A stretch of 11,182 bases of DNA from Tannerella sp. (GCA_031269635.1 JAISYY010000263.1:1-11182); one strand, 5' to 3'; shown: positions 1 through 7,942, counted from the stretch's first letter. The notes: generated from the sequence alone by a model not told the origin. Made by a program: numbers and translations.

Positions 1-95
1 TTTCCGTTTCCCTGTAAATCATAATGCTCTTTATTTCGGGTAGCAAAGAAAGTGTTTTTTAGCGAGACACGCAAAAGAAAAGGGCTAAATCTTTT

Positions 96-127
96 TTTGA
101 GGCGCCGGAGAAAACTTAGTATCTTTG
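96..127 (+). promoter_or_regulatory. Bacteroidota-type promoter with no obvious gene downstream
   Basis: TTTG at 96-99 is followed after a 20-base spacer by TATCTTTG at 120-127. This matches the Bacteroidota sigma-ABfr pattern (TTTG, 19-21 bases, TAnnTTTG). Transcription would start near 134 and run rightwards. No open reading frame of convincing length follows: an ATG at 141 gives 8 codons and a GTG at 164 gives 14. The next gene (282-3005) is on the opposite strand, so the transcript would be a small RNA, an RNA antisense to that gene's 3' end, or the leftover promoter of a lost gene. The match is direct; activity is inferred. Confidence 0.65.
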
Positions 128-180
128 CCACGTAAGTTTTATGCAGATAAAGGCTGTACAGAGGTGAACAGAAAGAATAT

Positions 181-241
181 CCGAAAAGCCCCAAGTCGTA
201 CCCTATAGGACTATAACGAAAACCAAACCGTTACTTTTCGG
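181..241 (+). repeat. 8-bp inverted repeat, possible RNA stem
   Basis: CCGAAAAG at 181-188 is the exact reverse complement of CTTTTCGG at 234-241. The arms enclose 45 bases. The repeat lies about 50-110 bases downstream of the predicted start of the promoter at 96-127, so in RNA it could close a long hairpin. An 8-bp palindrome CCTATAGG (202-209) lies inside the loop. The repeat is seen directly; that it folds in RNA is inference, and an 8-bp match over this distance could be chance. Confidence 0.4.
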
Positions 242-243
242 TT
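226..243 (-). terminator. weak candidate terminator after the hybrid sensor gene
   Basis: Read on the minus strand, about 40 bases after the stop codon of the sensor gene, AACCG and CGGTT form a 5-bp stem around an 8-base loop, followed by a T-rich run (TGGTTTT). The stem is short and its tail is interrupted, so this is a poor intrinsic terminator. Its arms overlap the right arm of the inverted repeat at 181-241, so the same bases may serve another structure. Confidence 0.2.
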
Positions 244-281
244 AGTTACAAGTTTATATGTTCCTGTATGTGTTTTATCCC

Positions 282-3005
282 TTAACGTTCCTGATATTCT
301 TTCGGCGTCTTTCCGAACAGGGCTTTAAAACATTTGGAGAAATAGGCCGGTGAGGAGAAACCTGTCTGATAGGCGATTTCGCTGATGGAGGACTGTTGCT
401 GTTTTATCAGGACGGACGCTTTTCCGAGGCGGTAATCGCGCAGGAAATCTACGGGCGAAACGCCCGTCAAGTCTTTTATCTTCCGGTGCAGGTGTCCGCG
501 TGAAAGGCCGAGCGTCTCACTCAAGCGCTCTATGTTGTATTCCGGGTCGGCGTACACTTCTTCTATCTGCGCCAGGAAACGCCGCAGGAAGCGGTCGTCT
601 ATATTTTCGGCTTTCCCGGGTTCGGCCGGGAGCAAATGGTTCTCGTGGAGTTTCTGTAATAGCTGTTCCCGCAGCTTTCTCCGGTCTTCGAGCAGGCGGA
701 TGATTTTGAGTTTTACGTAAGGTATGTGAAAGGGTTTCTGGATATAACTGTCCGCACCACTTGATACGCCGTACAGCCGTTGCCGTTCGTCCGTCAGCGC
801 CGTTAGCAGGATTACCGGTATGTGGCTGAACGAAAGGGTTGTCTTTATGTGGCGGCACAGTTCAAATCCGTTCATGTCCGGCATCATCACGTCGCTAATC
901 ACCAGCGAAACGTCTTTTTCTTCCAGGACGGAAACGGCTCCCGGGCCGCTGGACGCCGTGAGTACGGTGAACTGCTCCTTCAGCTCTTTTTCAAGCCAGG
1001 CGCGTACCTCGTCATCGTCCTCCACGATTAATATGGTGTACGACGGGTACGATACCGCCAGTATTTCCCTGATCCCGGAATCGTCCAGTTGCGCCGCTTC
1101 GTACGACAGCGGGGAAATGTCACATTCCACGTCCGGCTCTCCTTCCAGGTGTTCCCTGCCCGTCCGCAGGGAAACCGTGAACCGGGTGCCTTTTCCCGGC
1201 TCGCTTTCGACGGCTACATCGCCTTTGTGCATACGGACGTATTCCTTCACGAGATGCAGCCCGATGCCTGTTCCCGACGAATGTGGTTCCGTATAAAAAC
1301 GGTCAAACAGGTAAGGGATGCTCTCCCGGCTGATGCCGCGGCCGTTGTCTTCTACCGAGATGTTCACCCGGCTGTCGTCCGGCCGTGAAATGCAAACCGT
1401 TACTGCGCCGTTTTCGGGCGCGAACTTGAACGCATTGGAGAGCAAATTCACGAGTACTTTCTCCATCATATCCGTATCGAACCGGAGCTTACATTCCGTC
1501 ATGCCGGAAATGAATTTGTACGTTATGCCGCGAACCGTCGCCATAGAGTCGAAATACGTCATCACTTCGCAGGTAAAATTTAGGATGTCAACCTCCTTTA
1601 TTTTCAGCTTCTCCTGCCGGTTTTCGATCTTGCGGAAGTCGAGCAGTTGGTTTATGACGCGCAGCAGCCTGTCCGCATTTTTCCGTATCAGCAGCAAATC
1701 CTCCGTGTACGGGGAATCATGCAGCAGGCCCGTTAACCTGTCAAGCGGCGACAGGATCAGCGTCAGGGGCGTCCGTACTTCGTGCGATACGTTGGTGAAG
1801 AACTGTAGCTTCTGGGCCGTTACTTCCTTTATTTCGGCATTGAGTTCCACTAATTTGTGACGCTGCTCCTCTTCCTTTTTGTTTGTTTCGCGCAAGATCC
1901 TGTTTGTCCGTTTCATCTTGCGGTTGATATAAAAAGCGTAGACCGTGAGGACCACAAAGGCGATCATCAGCACGGAAATAATCTGCAGCGAACTTTGCAG
2001 AAAACTGAACCGTCCGTACAGCGTGTCTATCCTCGACCGCAGGGCTTCGATACGTTGCCGGTAATTAATCAGTTGGCCGGACTGCAGCAGCAGCGTCCGT
2101 GCTATTGATTTGTCCACGAGCGCCGTTTGAAGCGGGATGAAATGCTCCACCGGTTTGCCTTCGGCCAGGCGGACAGCCGCACGTATGATCTGCTCGCCTC
2201 CCGTAGGGTACATAAAGGAAGTATTTATCCGTCCGTCGGCAACCGCCTCCAGGCCCGCACCCGGAACGGCGTCCACGCCGATAATATGAAGCTCTTTCCC
2301 CTTCACCGAATCCTGTTTCATGAAAAATTCACGTACCGCAATCGCCATCATATCGTTATGAGCGTACACAAAATCAATTTTTTCGGGCAACTCCATGCGT
2401 GCAATACGTATGGAGGCCGTATCGTAGCGCCATTCCCCTTCAAGTTTGACAAATGAAATGTCCGTCCGTTCGGCAAGTGCATCGGCGAAACCTTCGTGAC
2501 GTTCTTTTGCCGGAGATGAAGTCGATAATCCCCAGACTTCGAGGATGACTGCGTCGGGAGGCAGGCGCCCGGCGGCGTAATGGCCGGCATTTTTACCGAT
2601 TTCGTAATTGCTTGCCCCGACGAACGTGGTATATAACCCCGTGTTTACCTTGCGGTCCGTAATGATTGTCGGGATTCCGGCCCGGTAAGCTTCTTCCGCA
2701 ATGGGGGTAAGGGGATCGGATTCGTTCGGGGAAATAATCAGCACGTCTACCCGCATGTCGATAAGCTCGCGAATCTGCGCGATCTGTTGCCCGTTGTTCG
2801 TATCGGCATTGCGGATGACCAGTTCAAGATTGTCATAATTAGTGACCTCGGTACGCACCTCGCGTATCATCGTCTGCCGCCATGCATCATCAAGCATGCA
2901 CTGTGACAGTCCTATGACATATTTCTTTTCCTCCTTCACCGCATCACAGCAGCAGAAAAGGAAAAGGCAAATAACCGGCAAAAAGATGTTTTTTGTGTTT
3001 TTCAT
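282..3005 (-). CDS. hybrid two-component system sensor kinase / response regulator (HTCS), sugar-sensing type
   Basis: A single 907-residue protein carries a whole two-component pathway. Residues 1-20 are a hydrophobic signal or anchor with Cys18-Cys20; the lipobox is poor. Residues about 28-310 resemble ribose-binding-type (type I) periplasmic sugar-binding proteins, with IISPNESDPLTP (90-101) and TDRKV (116-120). A short helical linker (about 311-336) precedes one membrane span (about 338-360). The cytoplasmic kinase has its phospho-acceptor His408 in the H-box FFTNVSHEVRTPL, the N-box around Asn524, and ATP-lid motifs DNGRG (553-557) and GTGIGL (578-583). A receiver domain (about 656-772) has acidic residues 662-665, acceptor Asp705, Thr735 and Lys757. 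An AraC-type double helix-turn-helix ends the protein (about 805-905). All catalytic residues are present. Known relatives, such as the fructose sensor BT1754 of Bacteroides thetaiotaomicron, sense periplasmic monosaccharides and activate nearby glycan-use genes. The ligand here is unknown. The start lies 42 bases after ychF and no consensus promoter is visible in the gap, so read-through from ychF is possible. Confidence 0.95.
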   Translation of the reverse strand: MKNTKNIFLPVICLFLFCCCDAVKEEKKYVIGLSQCMLDDAWRQTMIREVRTEVTNYDNLELVIRNADTNNGQQIAQIRELIDMRVDVLIISPNESDPLTPIAEEAYRAGIPTIITDRKVNTGLYTTFVGASNYEIGKNAGHYAAGRLPPDAVILEVWGLSTSSPAKERHEGFADALAERTDISFVKLEGEWRYDTASIRIARMELPEKIDFVYAHNDMMAIAVREFFMKQDSVKGKELHIIGVDAVPGAGLEAVADGRINTSFMYPTGGEQIIRAAVRLAEGKPVEHFIPLQTALVDKSIARTLLLQSGQLINYRQRIEALRSRIDTLYGRFSFLQSSLQIISVLMIAFVVLTVYAFYINRKMKRTNRILRETNKKEEEQRHKLVELNAEIKEVTAQKLQFFTNVSHEVRTPLTLILSPLDRLTGLLHDSPYTEDLLLIRKNADRLLRVINQLLDFRKIENRQEKLKIKEVDILNFTCEVMTYFDSMATVRGITYKFISGMTECKLRFDTDMMEKVLVNLLSNAFKFAPENGAVTVCISRPDDSRVNISVEDNGRGISRESIPYLFDRFYTEPHSSGTGIGLHLVKEYVRMHKGDVAVESEPGKGTRFTVSLRTGREHLEGEPDVECDISPLSYEAAQLDDSGIREILAVSYPSYTILIVEDDDEVRAWLEKELKEQFTVLTASSGPGAVSVLEEKDVSLVISDVMMPDMNGFELCRHIKTTLSFSHIPVILLTALTDERQRLYGVSSGADSYIQKPFHIPYVKLKIIRLLEDRRKLREQLLQKLHENHLLPAEPGKAENIDDRFLRRFLAQIEEVYADPEYNIERLSETLGLSRGHLHRKIKDLTGVSPVDFLRDYRLGKASVLIKQQQSSISEIAYQTGFSSPAYFSKCFKALFGKTPKEYQER

Positions 3006-3047
3006 ATAGCTGTTATATTATATCCGGACGCGCTCCGAAACACGGCA

Positions 3048-4151
3048 TCAGACATTGAACCGGAAGTGCATTATATCGCCGTCCCGCACGACATAGTCTT
3101 TCCCTTCAACGTTCATCTTCCCGGCTTCTTTCACGGCGGCCTCCGAACCGTAACGTATGTAATCGTCATATTTGATAACTTCCGCCCTGATAAAACCCTT
3201 TTCAAAATCGGTATGGATAACGCCCGCACACTGCGGCGCTTTACTGCCTTTACGGTATGTCCAGGCGCGTACTTCCTGCGGCCCGGCCGTGAGGAACGTC
3301 TCGAGGTTAAGCAATTTATAGGCCGCCTTAATCAGGCGGTTCACTCCCGATTCTTCAAGACCTGTCTCCGCGAGAAACATTTCCCGTTCTTCGCAAGTAT
3401 CCAGTTCGGCGATTTCGCTTTCTATCCCGGCCGCCACAACCAGGATTTCCACCTGCTCGGATGCGACGGATTCAAGCACCCTGTCAACGAACGTATTGCC
3501 GCGTACGGCGCTCGCTTCGTCGACGTTACAGACGTACAAAACCGGCTTGTTGGTCAAAAGAAACAGTTCGCGGGCGATCTTCTGTTCGTCCTTCGTTTCG
3601 AGCGCAACGGTACGTGCGTTCCGGCCCTGTTCCAGCGTTTCCTTATACTTTACGAGGACTTCATATATCAGCTTTGCCTGTTTGTCGCCTCCCGTCTGCG
3701 CCTGTTTCTGCACTTTCGAGATCCGACTGTCGACCGTCTCAAGGTCTTTTATCTGGAGTTCGGCATCAATGATTTCCCTGTCGCGCACGGGGTCAACGCT
3801 TCCGTCAACATGCACTACATTGGGGTCGTCAAAACAGCGCAGCACATGGATAATCGCATCTGTTTCGCGTATATTTGCAAGGAATTTGTTGCCAAGCCCT
3901 TCGCCCTTGCTCGCTCCTTTCACAAGGCCTGCTATGTCGACAATCTCGACCGTTGTCGGAACAATCTTTTCAGGATGGACAAGTTCTGCAAGCTTATTTA
4001 ACCGCTCGTCCGGCACCGTGATAACGCCGACATTCGGTTCTATCGTACAAAAAGGAAAATTCGCCGACTGTGCTTTCGCATTCGATAAACAGTTAAACAG
4101 CGTAGACTTGCCCACATTCGGAAGCCCGACAATACCACATTTCAATGCCAT
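3048..4151 (-). CDS. ychF: redox-regulated ATPase YchF (Obg family)
   Basis: This 367-residue protein matches the usual YchF length (363 in E. coli) and is similar throughout. The P-loop GLPNVGKS is at 9-16, the switch-I segment NFPFCTIEPN at 31-40, the G3 motif DIAGLVKGAS at 72-81 and the family-specific G4 variant NVDE at 209-212. NxxE replaces NKxD and explains why YchF prefers ATP to GTP. A coiled-coil arm lies between the two halves of the G domain, and a C-terminal TGS domain (about 283-366) contains HTDFEKGFIRAE. YchF binds ribosomes and is linked to translation and the oxidative-stress response. Cys35, implicated in redox control in E. coli, is conserved here. It has its own promoter (4175-4206). 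Downstream, 42 bases separate it from the hybrid sensor gene, which may be co-transcribed. Confidence 0.97.
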   Translation of the reverse strand: MALKCGIVGLPNVGKSTLFNCLSNAKAQSANFPFCTIEPNVGVITVPDERLNKLAELVHPEKIVPTTVEIVDIAGLVKGASKGEGLGNKFLANIRETDAIIHVLRCFDDPNVVHVDGSVDPVRDREIIDAELQIKDLETVDSRISKVQKQAQTGGDKQAKLIYEVLVKYKETLEQGRNARTVALETKDEQKIARELFLLTNKPVLYVCNVDEASAVRGNTFVDRVLESVASEQVEILVVAAGIESEIAELDTCEEREMFLAETGLEESGVNRLIKAAYKLLNLETFLTAGPQEVRAWTYRKGSKAPQCAGVIHTDFEKGFIRAEVIKYDDYIRYGSEAAVKEAGKMNVEGKDYVVRDGDIMHFRFNV

Positions 4152-4174
4152 AATATTTTTGTTTTAAGAAGATG

Positions 4175-4206
4175 CAAAGATACTACAAGTCAGGATTAAT
4201 ACAAAA
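4175..4206 (-). promoter_or_regulatory. Bacteroidota-type promoter of ychF
   Basis: On the minus strand TTTTG (plus 4202-4206) is followed after exactly 19 bases by TATCTTTG (plus 4175-4182), a full match to the Bacteroidota -33/-7 pattern. The expected start is near 4168, giving a leader of roughly 17 bases before the ychF ATG at 4151. The 12 bases TAGTATCTTTGC around the -7 element are identical to those of the promoter at 96-127. Confidence 0.75.
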
Positions 4207-4263
4207 TTTATTTCATCCCCGAACTTATCCCCGCACCGTTCCGCATGTCCGGACACGTCGGGA

Positions 4264-4944
4264 TTATACCCCCAGCGACGTCGGTGAAATGACATTAATC
4301 CCGTCGGAGCGGGTATAACTGATCCCTGTTCCTGTGATGATATTCAACGATTTTAGCGACTGTGTTTTCGCATGATCTAAAACGGATACCAGTTTGTTGA
4401 GGTTCGCCGCCGCTTCGTCAATTTGTCCCGTACCGAGTTTGATTTCAAAGGCCGCCCAGTCGCCGTTGTATTTTTGAACAATGGAATCGACTTCCAGGCC
4501 GCTCGAATCGCGGTAATGATACACTTTTGCATCGTTTGCCTGCGCATAAACCCGGAGTTCGTGCGTTATCAGCGATTCAAACAAAAAACCGGTAAAATGG
4601 AGATTATTAAGAAGGGAATCCATATCAGCGCCAATCGCTGCAACAGAAAGACTGACGTCGGTAAAATGACGTTTTGGGGTTTTTCTTAATGAAGCGGACG
4701 AACGGATGTGCGGATTCCAGGCCGGCTGTTCTTCGGTAATCATCAAACGGGCGAGCACATCAAGATAATCGTAAATGGTAGGACGCGAAAGAGTGCTGCC
4801 TTCCTTTTTGCGAATATCAGCCTCAAGTGTCGTAACGTCAACCGGTGTCGCCGTATTCCGGGCAAGAGAACGCAGGAGATTCCGCACTTTGCGCGGGTCG
4901 CGTTTTATATCCGAAACACGGCTCATATCTACTTCGGCAAGCAA
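4264..4944 (-). pseudogene. 5'-truncated DUF4143-family ATPase remnant
   Basis: The 226-residue frame matches only the C-terminal half of the common DUF4143 proteins, which normally run to about 400 residues with an N-terminal AAA-type ATPase. Seen here are the segment VSDIKRDPRKVRNLLRSLARN (from residue 10), a winged-helix-like stretch with SRPTIYDYLDVLARL (53-67), the GFLFES motif (119-124), and a PD-(D/E)XK nuclease-like signature: Asp153 in EVDSIV and Glu167-x-Lys169 in FEIKLG. The C-terminus looks complete. The Walker A half is absent, and only 34 bases separate the frame from the polA stop codon, so it was deleted rather than frameshifted. An in-frame TGA lies two codons before the TTG at 4942-4944; the first ATG is at 4924-4926. 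No promoter or good ribosome site is visible. There are no internal stops, so a short protein could still be made by read-through from polA. A decayed gene is the likelier reading. Confidence 0.75.
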
Positions 4945-4978
4945 ATATTCACTTTACACTTTTGGAATGGCAGGCGCT

Positions 4979-7792
4979 TCAATGCGCTTCGAACCAGTTC
5001 CGTCCTTTCCCGCAATCCGCGATCAGGGGAACCTGCAGGCTGATGGCGCCTTCCATTTCCTCAAGCACGATGTCGCGAACCGTTTCGAGTTCATCCTTAT
5101 ATGCATTAAAATTCAATTCGTCGTGTACCTGGAGGATCATCCGGCTTTTCAGGCGTTCCTGTTCAAAGCGTCTGTGGATATTCACCATTGCTACTTTTAT
5201 GATATCGGCGGCGCTGCCCTGAATGGGTGCATTGATCGCGTTCCGTTCGGCATATCCCCTCACCACCGCATTGCTCGAACAGATGTCGGGCAGGTATCGG
5301 CGCCTGTTGTACAGCGTTTCGACATATCCCTTTTCGCGTGCGTACCGGATGCTTTCTTCCATAAACTCACGTACACGCGGATAGGTATTAAAATACCCGT
5401 CGATGAGTTCCTTCGCTTCGGCGCGCGGAATCGTGAGCCGCTCCGCCAGACCGAAGACCGAAATGCCGTAGATGATGCCGAAATTGGCTGTTTTCGCTTT
5501 CCGGCGCATATCCGGCGTCACGTTTTCGTCGGAAACGCCATAGATTTTCGCCGCCGTAGCCGAATGGATGTCTGCGCCGTTGATAAAGGCGTTTATCATG
5601 TTTTTATCCCTGCTTATATGCGCCATGACGCGAAGTTCTATCTGCGAATAGTCCGCCGAGAAAAACACGCAGTCGTCATTGTCGGCGATGAACGCTTTCC
5701 GTATTTCGCGCCCCATATCGCCGCGGACGGGGATGTTCTGGAGGTTCGGACTGGTTGAACTCAAGCGTCCCGTCGAAGTCACCGTCTGATTAAAGGATGT
5801 ATGTATTTTCCGCGTTTCAGGGTTTATCAGTTTTGGCAAGTTATCAATATAAGTGCTTAACAGTTTTTTGATGCCGCGATAATCGAGGAGTTTTCCTACG
5901 ATCGGGTGTTTATGGCGCAGTTTTTCCAGCGTTTCTTCACTTGTACTGAATCCGCCGGTTTTGGTTTTCTTCACTTTTTCGTCGGTTATCTTTAGGTGTT
6001 CAAACAACGCTGTTCCGACCTGTTTCGCAGAATTTATATTAAATTCCATACCTGCCAGTTCATATAATTCCCGTTCCAGCAGTTGCAATTTCTCCGTAAG
6101 AACGATCGAATACTGGTTAAGGGCTTCGACGTCGAGTTTAACTCCGGTATATTCCATCTCCGCAAGGACGTGAACCAGCGGCATCTCGATGTCATAAAAC
6201 AGCGATTCCACCGCATTTTCCTTCAGTTTCGGCTCAAAGAAATTCTTTAGACGCAAGGTCACATCCGCATCTTCCGCCGCATATTCGGCGACCTTTTCGA
6301 CCGGCACATTGCGCATGTTCATCTGGTTTTTACCTTTCTGCCCGATGAGCGATTCTATCGAAACGGGCTTGTAATTCAAATATGTTTCCGACAGGTAATC
6401 CATGCCATGCCGTAATTCGGGATTGATGAGATAGTGCGCTATCATTGTGTCAAACAAAGGCCCTCTCATGTACACGCCGTATTTGCGCAGCACGAGCATG
6501 TCGAACTTTATGTTCTGCCCCACTTTTTCGATTTCCCGGTTTTCCAGCACAGCGGCAAAGCGTGAAACGATCTTCTTCGCCTCGTCTGTTGATTCGGGTA
6601 CCGGAACGTACCAGGCTTCAAATTCCTTTATAGCAAACGACATCCCGACAAGTTTCGCCGAAACGGGATCCATCCCGTCCGTTTCCGTATCAAAGGCAAA
6701 AGAACTCCGGCCGGCCAAAACGTGCACTAAGCCGGATATTTTATTTTCATTATCGGCCAGGTAATACGTATGAGGGGTTGTGCTTAACTCTTTGAGAACC
6801 GGATTTTCCGGCGAACCCGTCCCTTCCTTCGGAAATAGTTCATCCTCGAAGACGCTTTCGTCGAAAAGCGACAGTTGTGCGCCCGGCTGTTTTTGCCCGG
6901 TTATGTTCTTTTTGTCCGGCTGGGCGTTACTGCCGGCGCCCATTTTTCGCAGGAAAGAGTTAAACTCTAATTTCCTGTAAATTTCAGCCAGGCGATGTTC
7001 GTCCGGCGTCTCACGGATACACGACGCCGCATCGAAATTGATGGGAACATCCGTTACGATTGTCGCCAGGAACTTTGAAAACCGTATTTTTTCCGCATTA
7101 TTCTCAATCTTCACCTTGAGGCTGGCGCTAAGCTTGTCCGTGCCGGCAAGCAGGTTCTCGACCGTATCAAATTCGGCAAGCAGTTTCTGCGCCGTCTTTT
7201 CTCCCACGCCCGGACATCCGGGAATGTTATCGGAGGAATCACCCATTAATCCCAGTAAATCGGTCATCTGGCATACGGACTTCAATTCGTATTTTTCCAG
7301 GACGTCCGCAACGCCCAATGTTTCATAATCGCCCCCGAACTTCGGACGGTACTGGAAGATATGTTCGGAAACCAGTTGCCCGTAATCCTTGTCAGGGGTC
7401 ATCATATACACCTCAAACCCGTCTTTTTCGGCCTGTTTGGCGACGGTGCCGATAACGTCGTCCGCTTCATAACGCGGGACTTCCAGTATCGGGATATTAT
7501 ACGCTTCGATGATCTCCCGTATGACCGGTACGGATTTGCGTATATCCTCCGGCGTTTCTTCGCGCTGCGCTTTATACGCTTCAAAAGCCTCGTGGCGAAA
7601 AGTCGGCCCGGGAGGATCAAACCCCACGGCGACGTGTGTGGGATTCATACGGCGCATAACATCTTCGAGCGTATTCACAAATCCGAAAACGGCGGAGGTA
7701 TTCATTCCTTTGGAATTGATACGGGGATTTTTGATAAAAGCATAATAGGAACGGTAAATCAGTGCGTACGCATCAATCAATAACAGTTTCAT
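4979..7792 (-). CDS. polA: DNA polymerase I (5' nuclease, 3' exonuclease and polymerase)
   Basis: The 937-residue enzyme removes RNA primers, fills gaps and takes part in repair. The N-terminal 5' nuclease (about 1-285) keeps its metal-binding acids: Asp7, Asp59, EADD (109-112), TPDKD (132-136) and GDSSDN (184-189). A variable linker (about 286-345) follows. The proofreading domain (about 345-530) is intact: DTET with Asp368 and Glu370, NIKFD with Asp431, and YAAED with Tyr504 and Asp508. The polymerase domain has motif A DYSQIEL (714-720, Asp714), motif B RRKAKTANFGIIYG (763-776, Lys767, Phe771 and Tyr775) and motif C VHDE (889-892). Phe771 sits where E. coli has Phe762. The usual C-terminal EAH end is present, so the neighbouring deletion did not damage it. 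The start MKLLLIDAYALIYR is the family start. The gene is divergent from the prenyl synthase operon. Confidence 0.98.
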   Translation of the reverse strand: MKLLLIDAYALIYRSYYAFIKNPRINSKGMNTSAVFGFVNTLEDVMRRMNPTHVAVGFDPPGPTFRHEAFEAYKAQREETPEDIRKSVPVIREIIEAYNIPILEVPRYEADDVIGTVAKQAEKDGFEVYMMTPDKDYGQLVSEHIFQYRPKFGGDYETLGVADVLEKYELKSVCQMTDLLGLMGDSSDNIPGCPGVGEKTAQKLLAEFDTVENLLAGTDKLSASLKVKIENNAEKIRFSKFLATIVTDVPINFDAASCIRETPDEHRLAEIYRKLEFNSFLRKMGAGSNAQPDKKNITGQKQPGAQLSLFDESVFEDELFPKEGTGSPENPVLKELSTTPHTYYLADNENKISGLVHVLAGRSSFAFDTETDGMDPVSAKLVGMSFAIKEFEAWYVPVPESTDEAKKIVSRFAAVLENREIEKVGQNIKFDMLVLRKYGVYMRGPLFDTMIAHYLINPELRHGMDYLSETYLNYKPVSIESLIGQKGKNQMNMRNVPVEKVAEYAAEDADVTLRLKNFFEPKLKENAVESLFYDIEMPLVHVLAEMEYTGVKLDVEALNQYSIVLTEKLQLLERELYELAGMEFNINSAKQVGTALFEHLKITDEKVKKTKTGGFSTSEETLEKLRHKHPIVGKLLDYRGIKKLLSTYIDNLPKLINPETRKIHTSFNQTVTSTGRLSSTSPNLQNIPVRGDMGREIRKAFIADNDDCVFFSADYSQIELRVMAHISRDKNMINAFINGADIHSATAAKIYGVSDENVTPDMRRKAKTANFGIIYGISVFGLAERLTIPRAEAKELIDGYFNTYPRVREFMEESIRYAREKGYVETLYNRRRYLPDICSSNAVVRGYAERNAINAPIQGSAADIIKVAMVNIHRRFEQERLKSRMILQVHDELNFNAYKDELETVRDIVLEEMEGAISLQVPLIADCGKGRNWFEAH

Positions 7793-7898
7793 AACGTAGT
7801 TTATTATTTTATTAAAGCAAATTATATTATTTCGCCGCGTAAAAATATAAAAAGAATCACAATCCGCACTATGCTCATACTTTTTTATACCTCTTTTT

Positions 7899-7930
7899 TT
7901 TTCAGATTACAAATATAGGGGCTATATTTG
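7899..7930 (+). promoter_or_regulatory. candidate promoter of the prenyl synthase-cobTSC operon
   Basis: TATATTTG at 7923-7930 is a full Bacteroidota -7 match. About 19-21 bases upstream there is only a T run (7896-7902), a partial match to the -33 element. The start would fall near 7936, leaving a leader of only about 14 bases before the ATG at 7950. That leaves no room for a riboswitch. Confidence 0.6.
7910..7930. repeat. perfect 9-bp inverted repeat made of two opposing -7 elements
   Basis: CAAATATAG (7910-7918), three G (7919-7921) and CTATATTTG (7922-7930) form a perfect inverted repeat with a 3-base centre. Each arm reads TATATTTG, the Bacteroidota -7 sequence, in opposite directions. 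The element sits in the gap between polA (minus) and the prenyl synthase operon (plus). It may couple the two promoters or act as a regulator's operator; the repeat is certain, its role is inferred. Confidence 0.8.
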
Positions 7931-7942
7931 CACCTGATTAAA
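7910..7942 (-). promoter_or_regulatory. candidate promoter of polA
   Basis: On the minus strand TATATTTG (plus 7910-7917) matches the -7 element. TTTA at plus 7939-7942, 21 bases upstream, is a weak -33 match. The start would be near 7904, giving polA an AT-rich leader of about 110 bases. An alternative nearer polA, TATAATTTG at plus 7819-7827, has one base too many in the -7 element and no good -33. Confidence 0.4.

Noticed and set aside
141..208. Short plus-strand frames of 8 (ATG 141) and 14 codons (GTG 164), overlapping by GTGA, after the left-edge promoter
   Set aside because: Both are too short and without recognisable content to call a leader peptide, so the region is reported only as a promoter with a possible RNA.
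3066..4001. Long plus-strand open frame of 311 codons opposite ychF
   Set aside because: It is the antisense shadow of a fully conserved ychF. The translation shows no recognisable domain and there is no promoter for it.
4246..4255. 10-bp palindrome TGTCCGGACA between the DUF4143 remnant and ychF
   Set aside because: It is short, has no loop and no T-tract on either side, so it is not an intrinsic terminator. One such palindrome in 11 kb can be chance.
4775..5758. Plus-strand open frame of 327 codons opposite polA and the DUF4143 remnant
   Set aside because: It crosses the boundary of two real minus-strand frames and resembles no family. GC-biased codons of the true genes keep this frame open.
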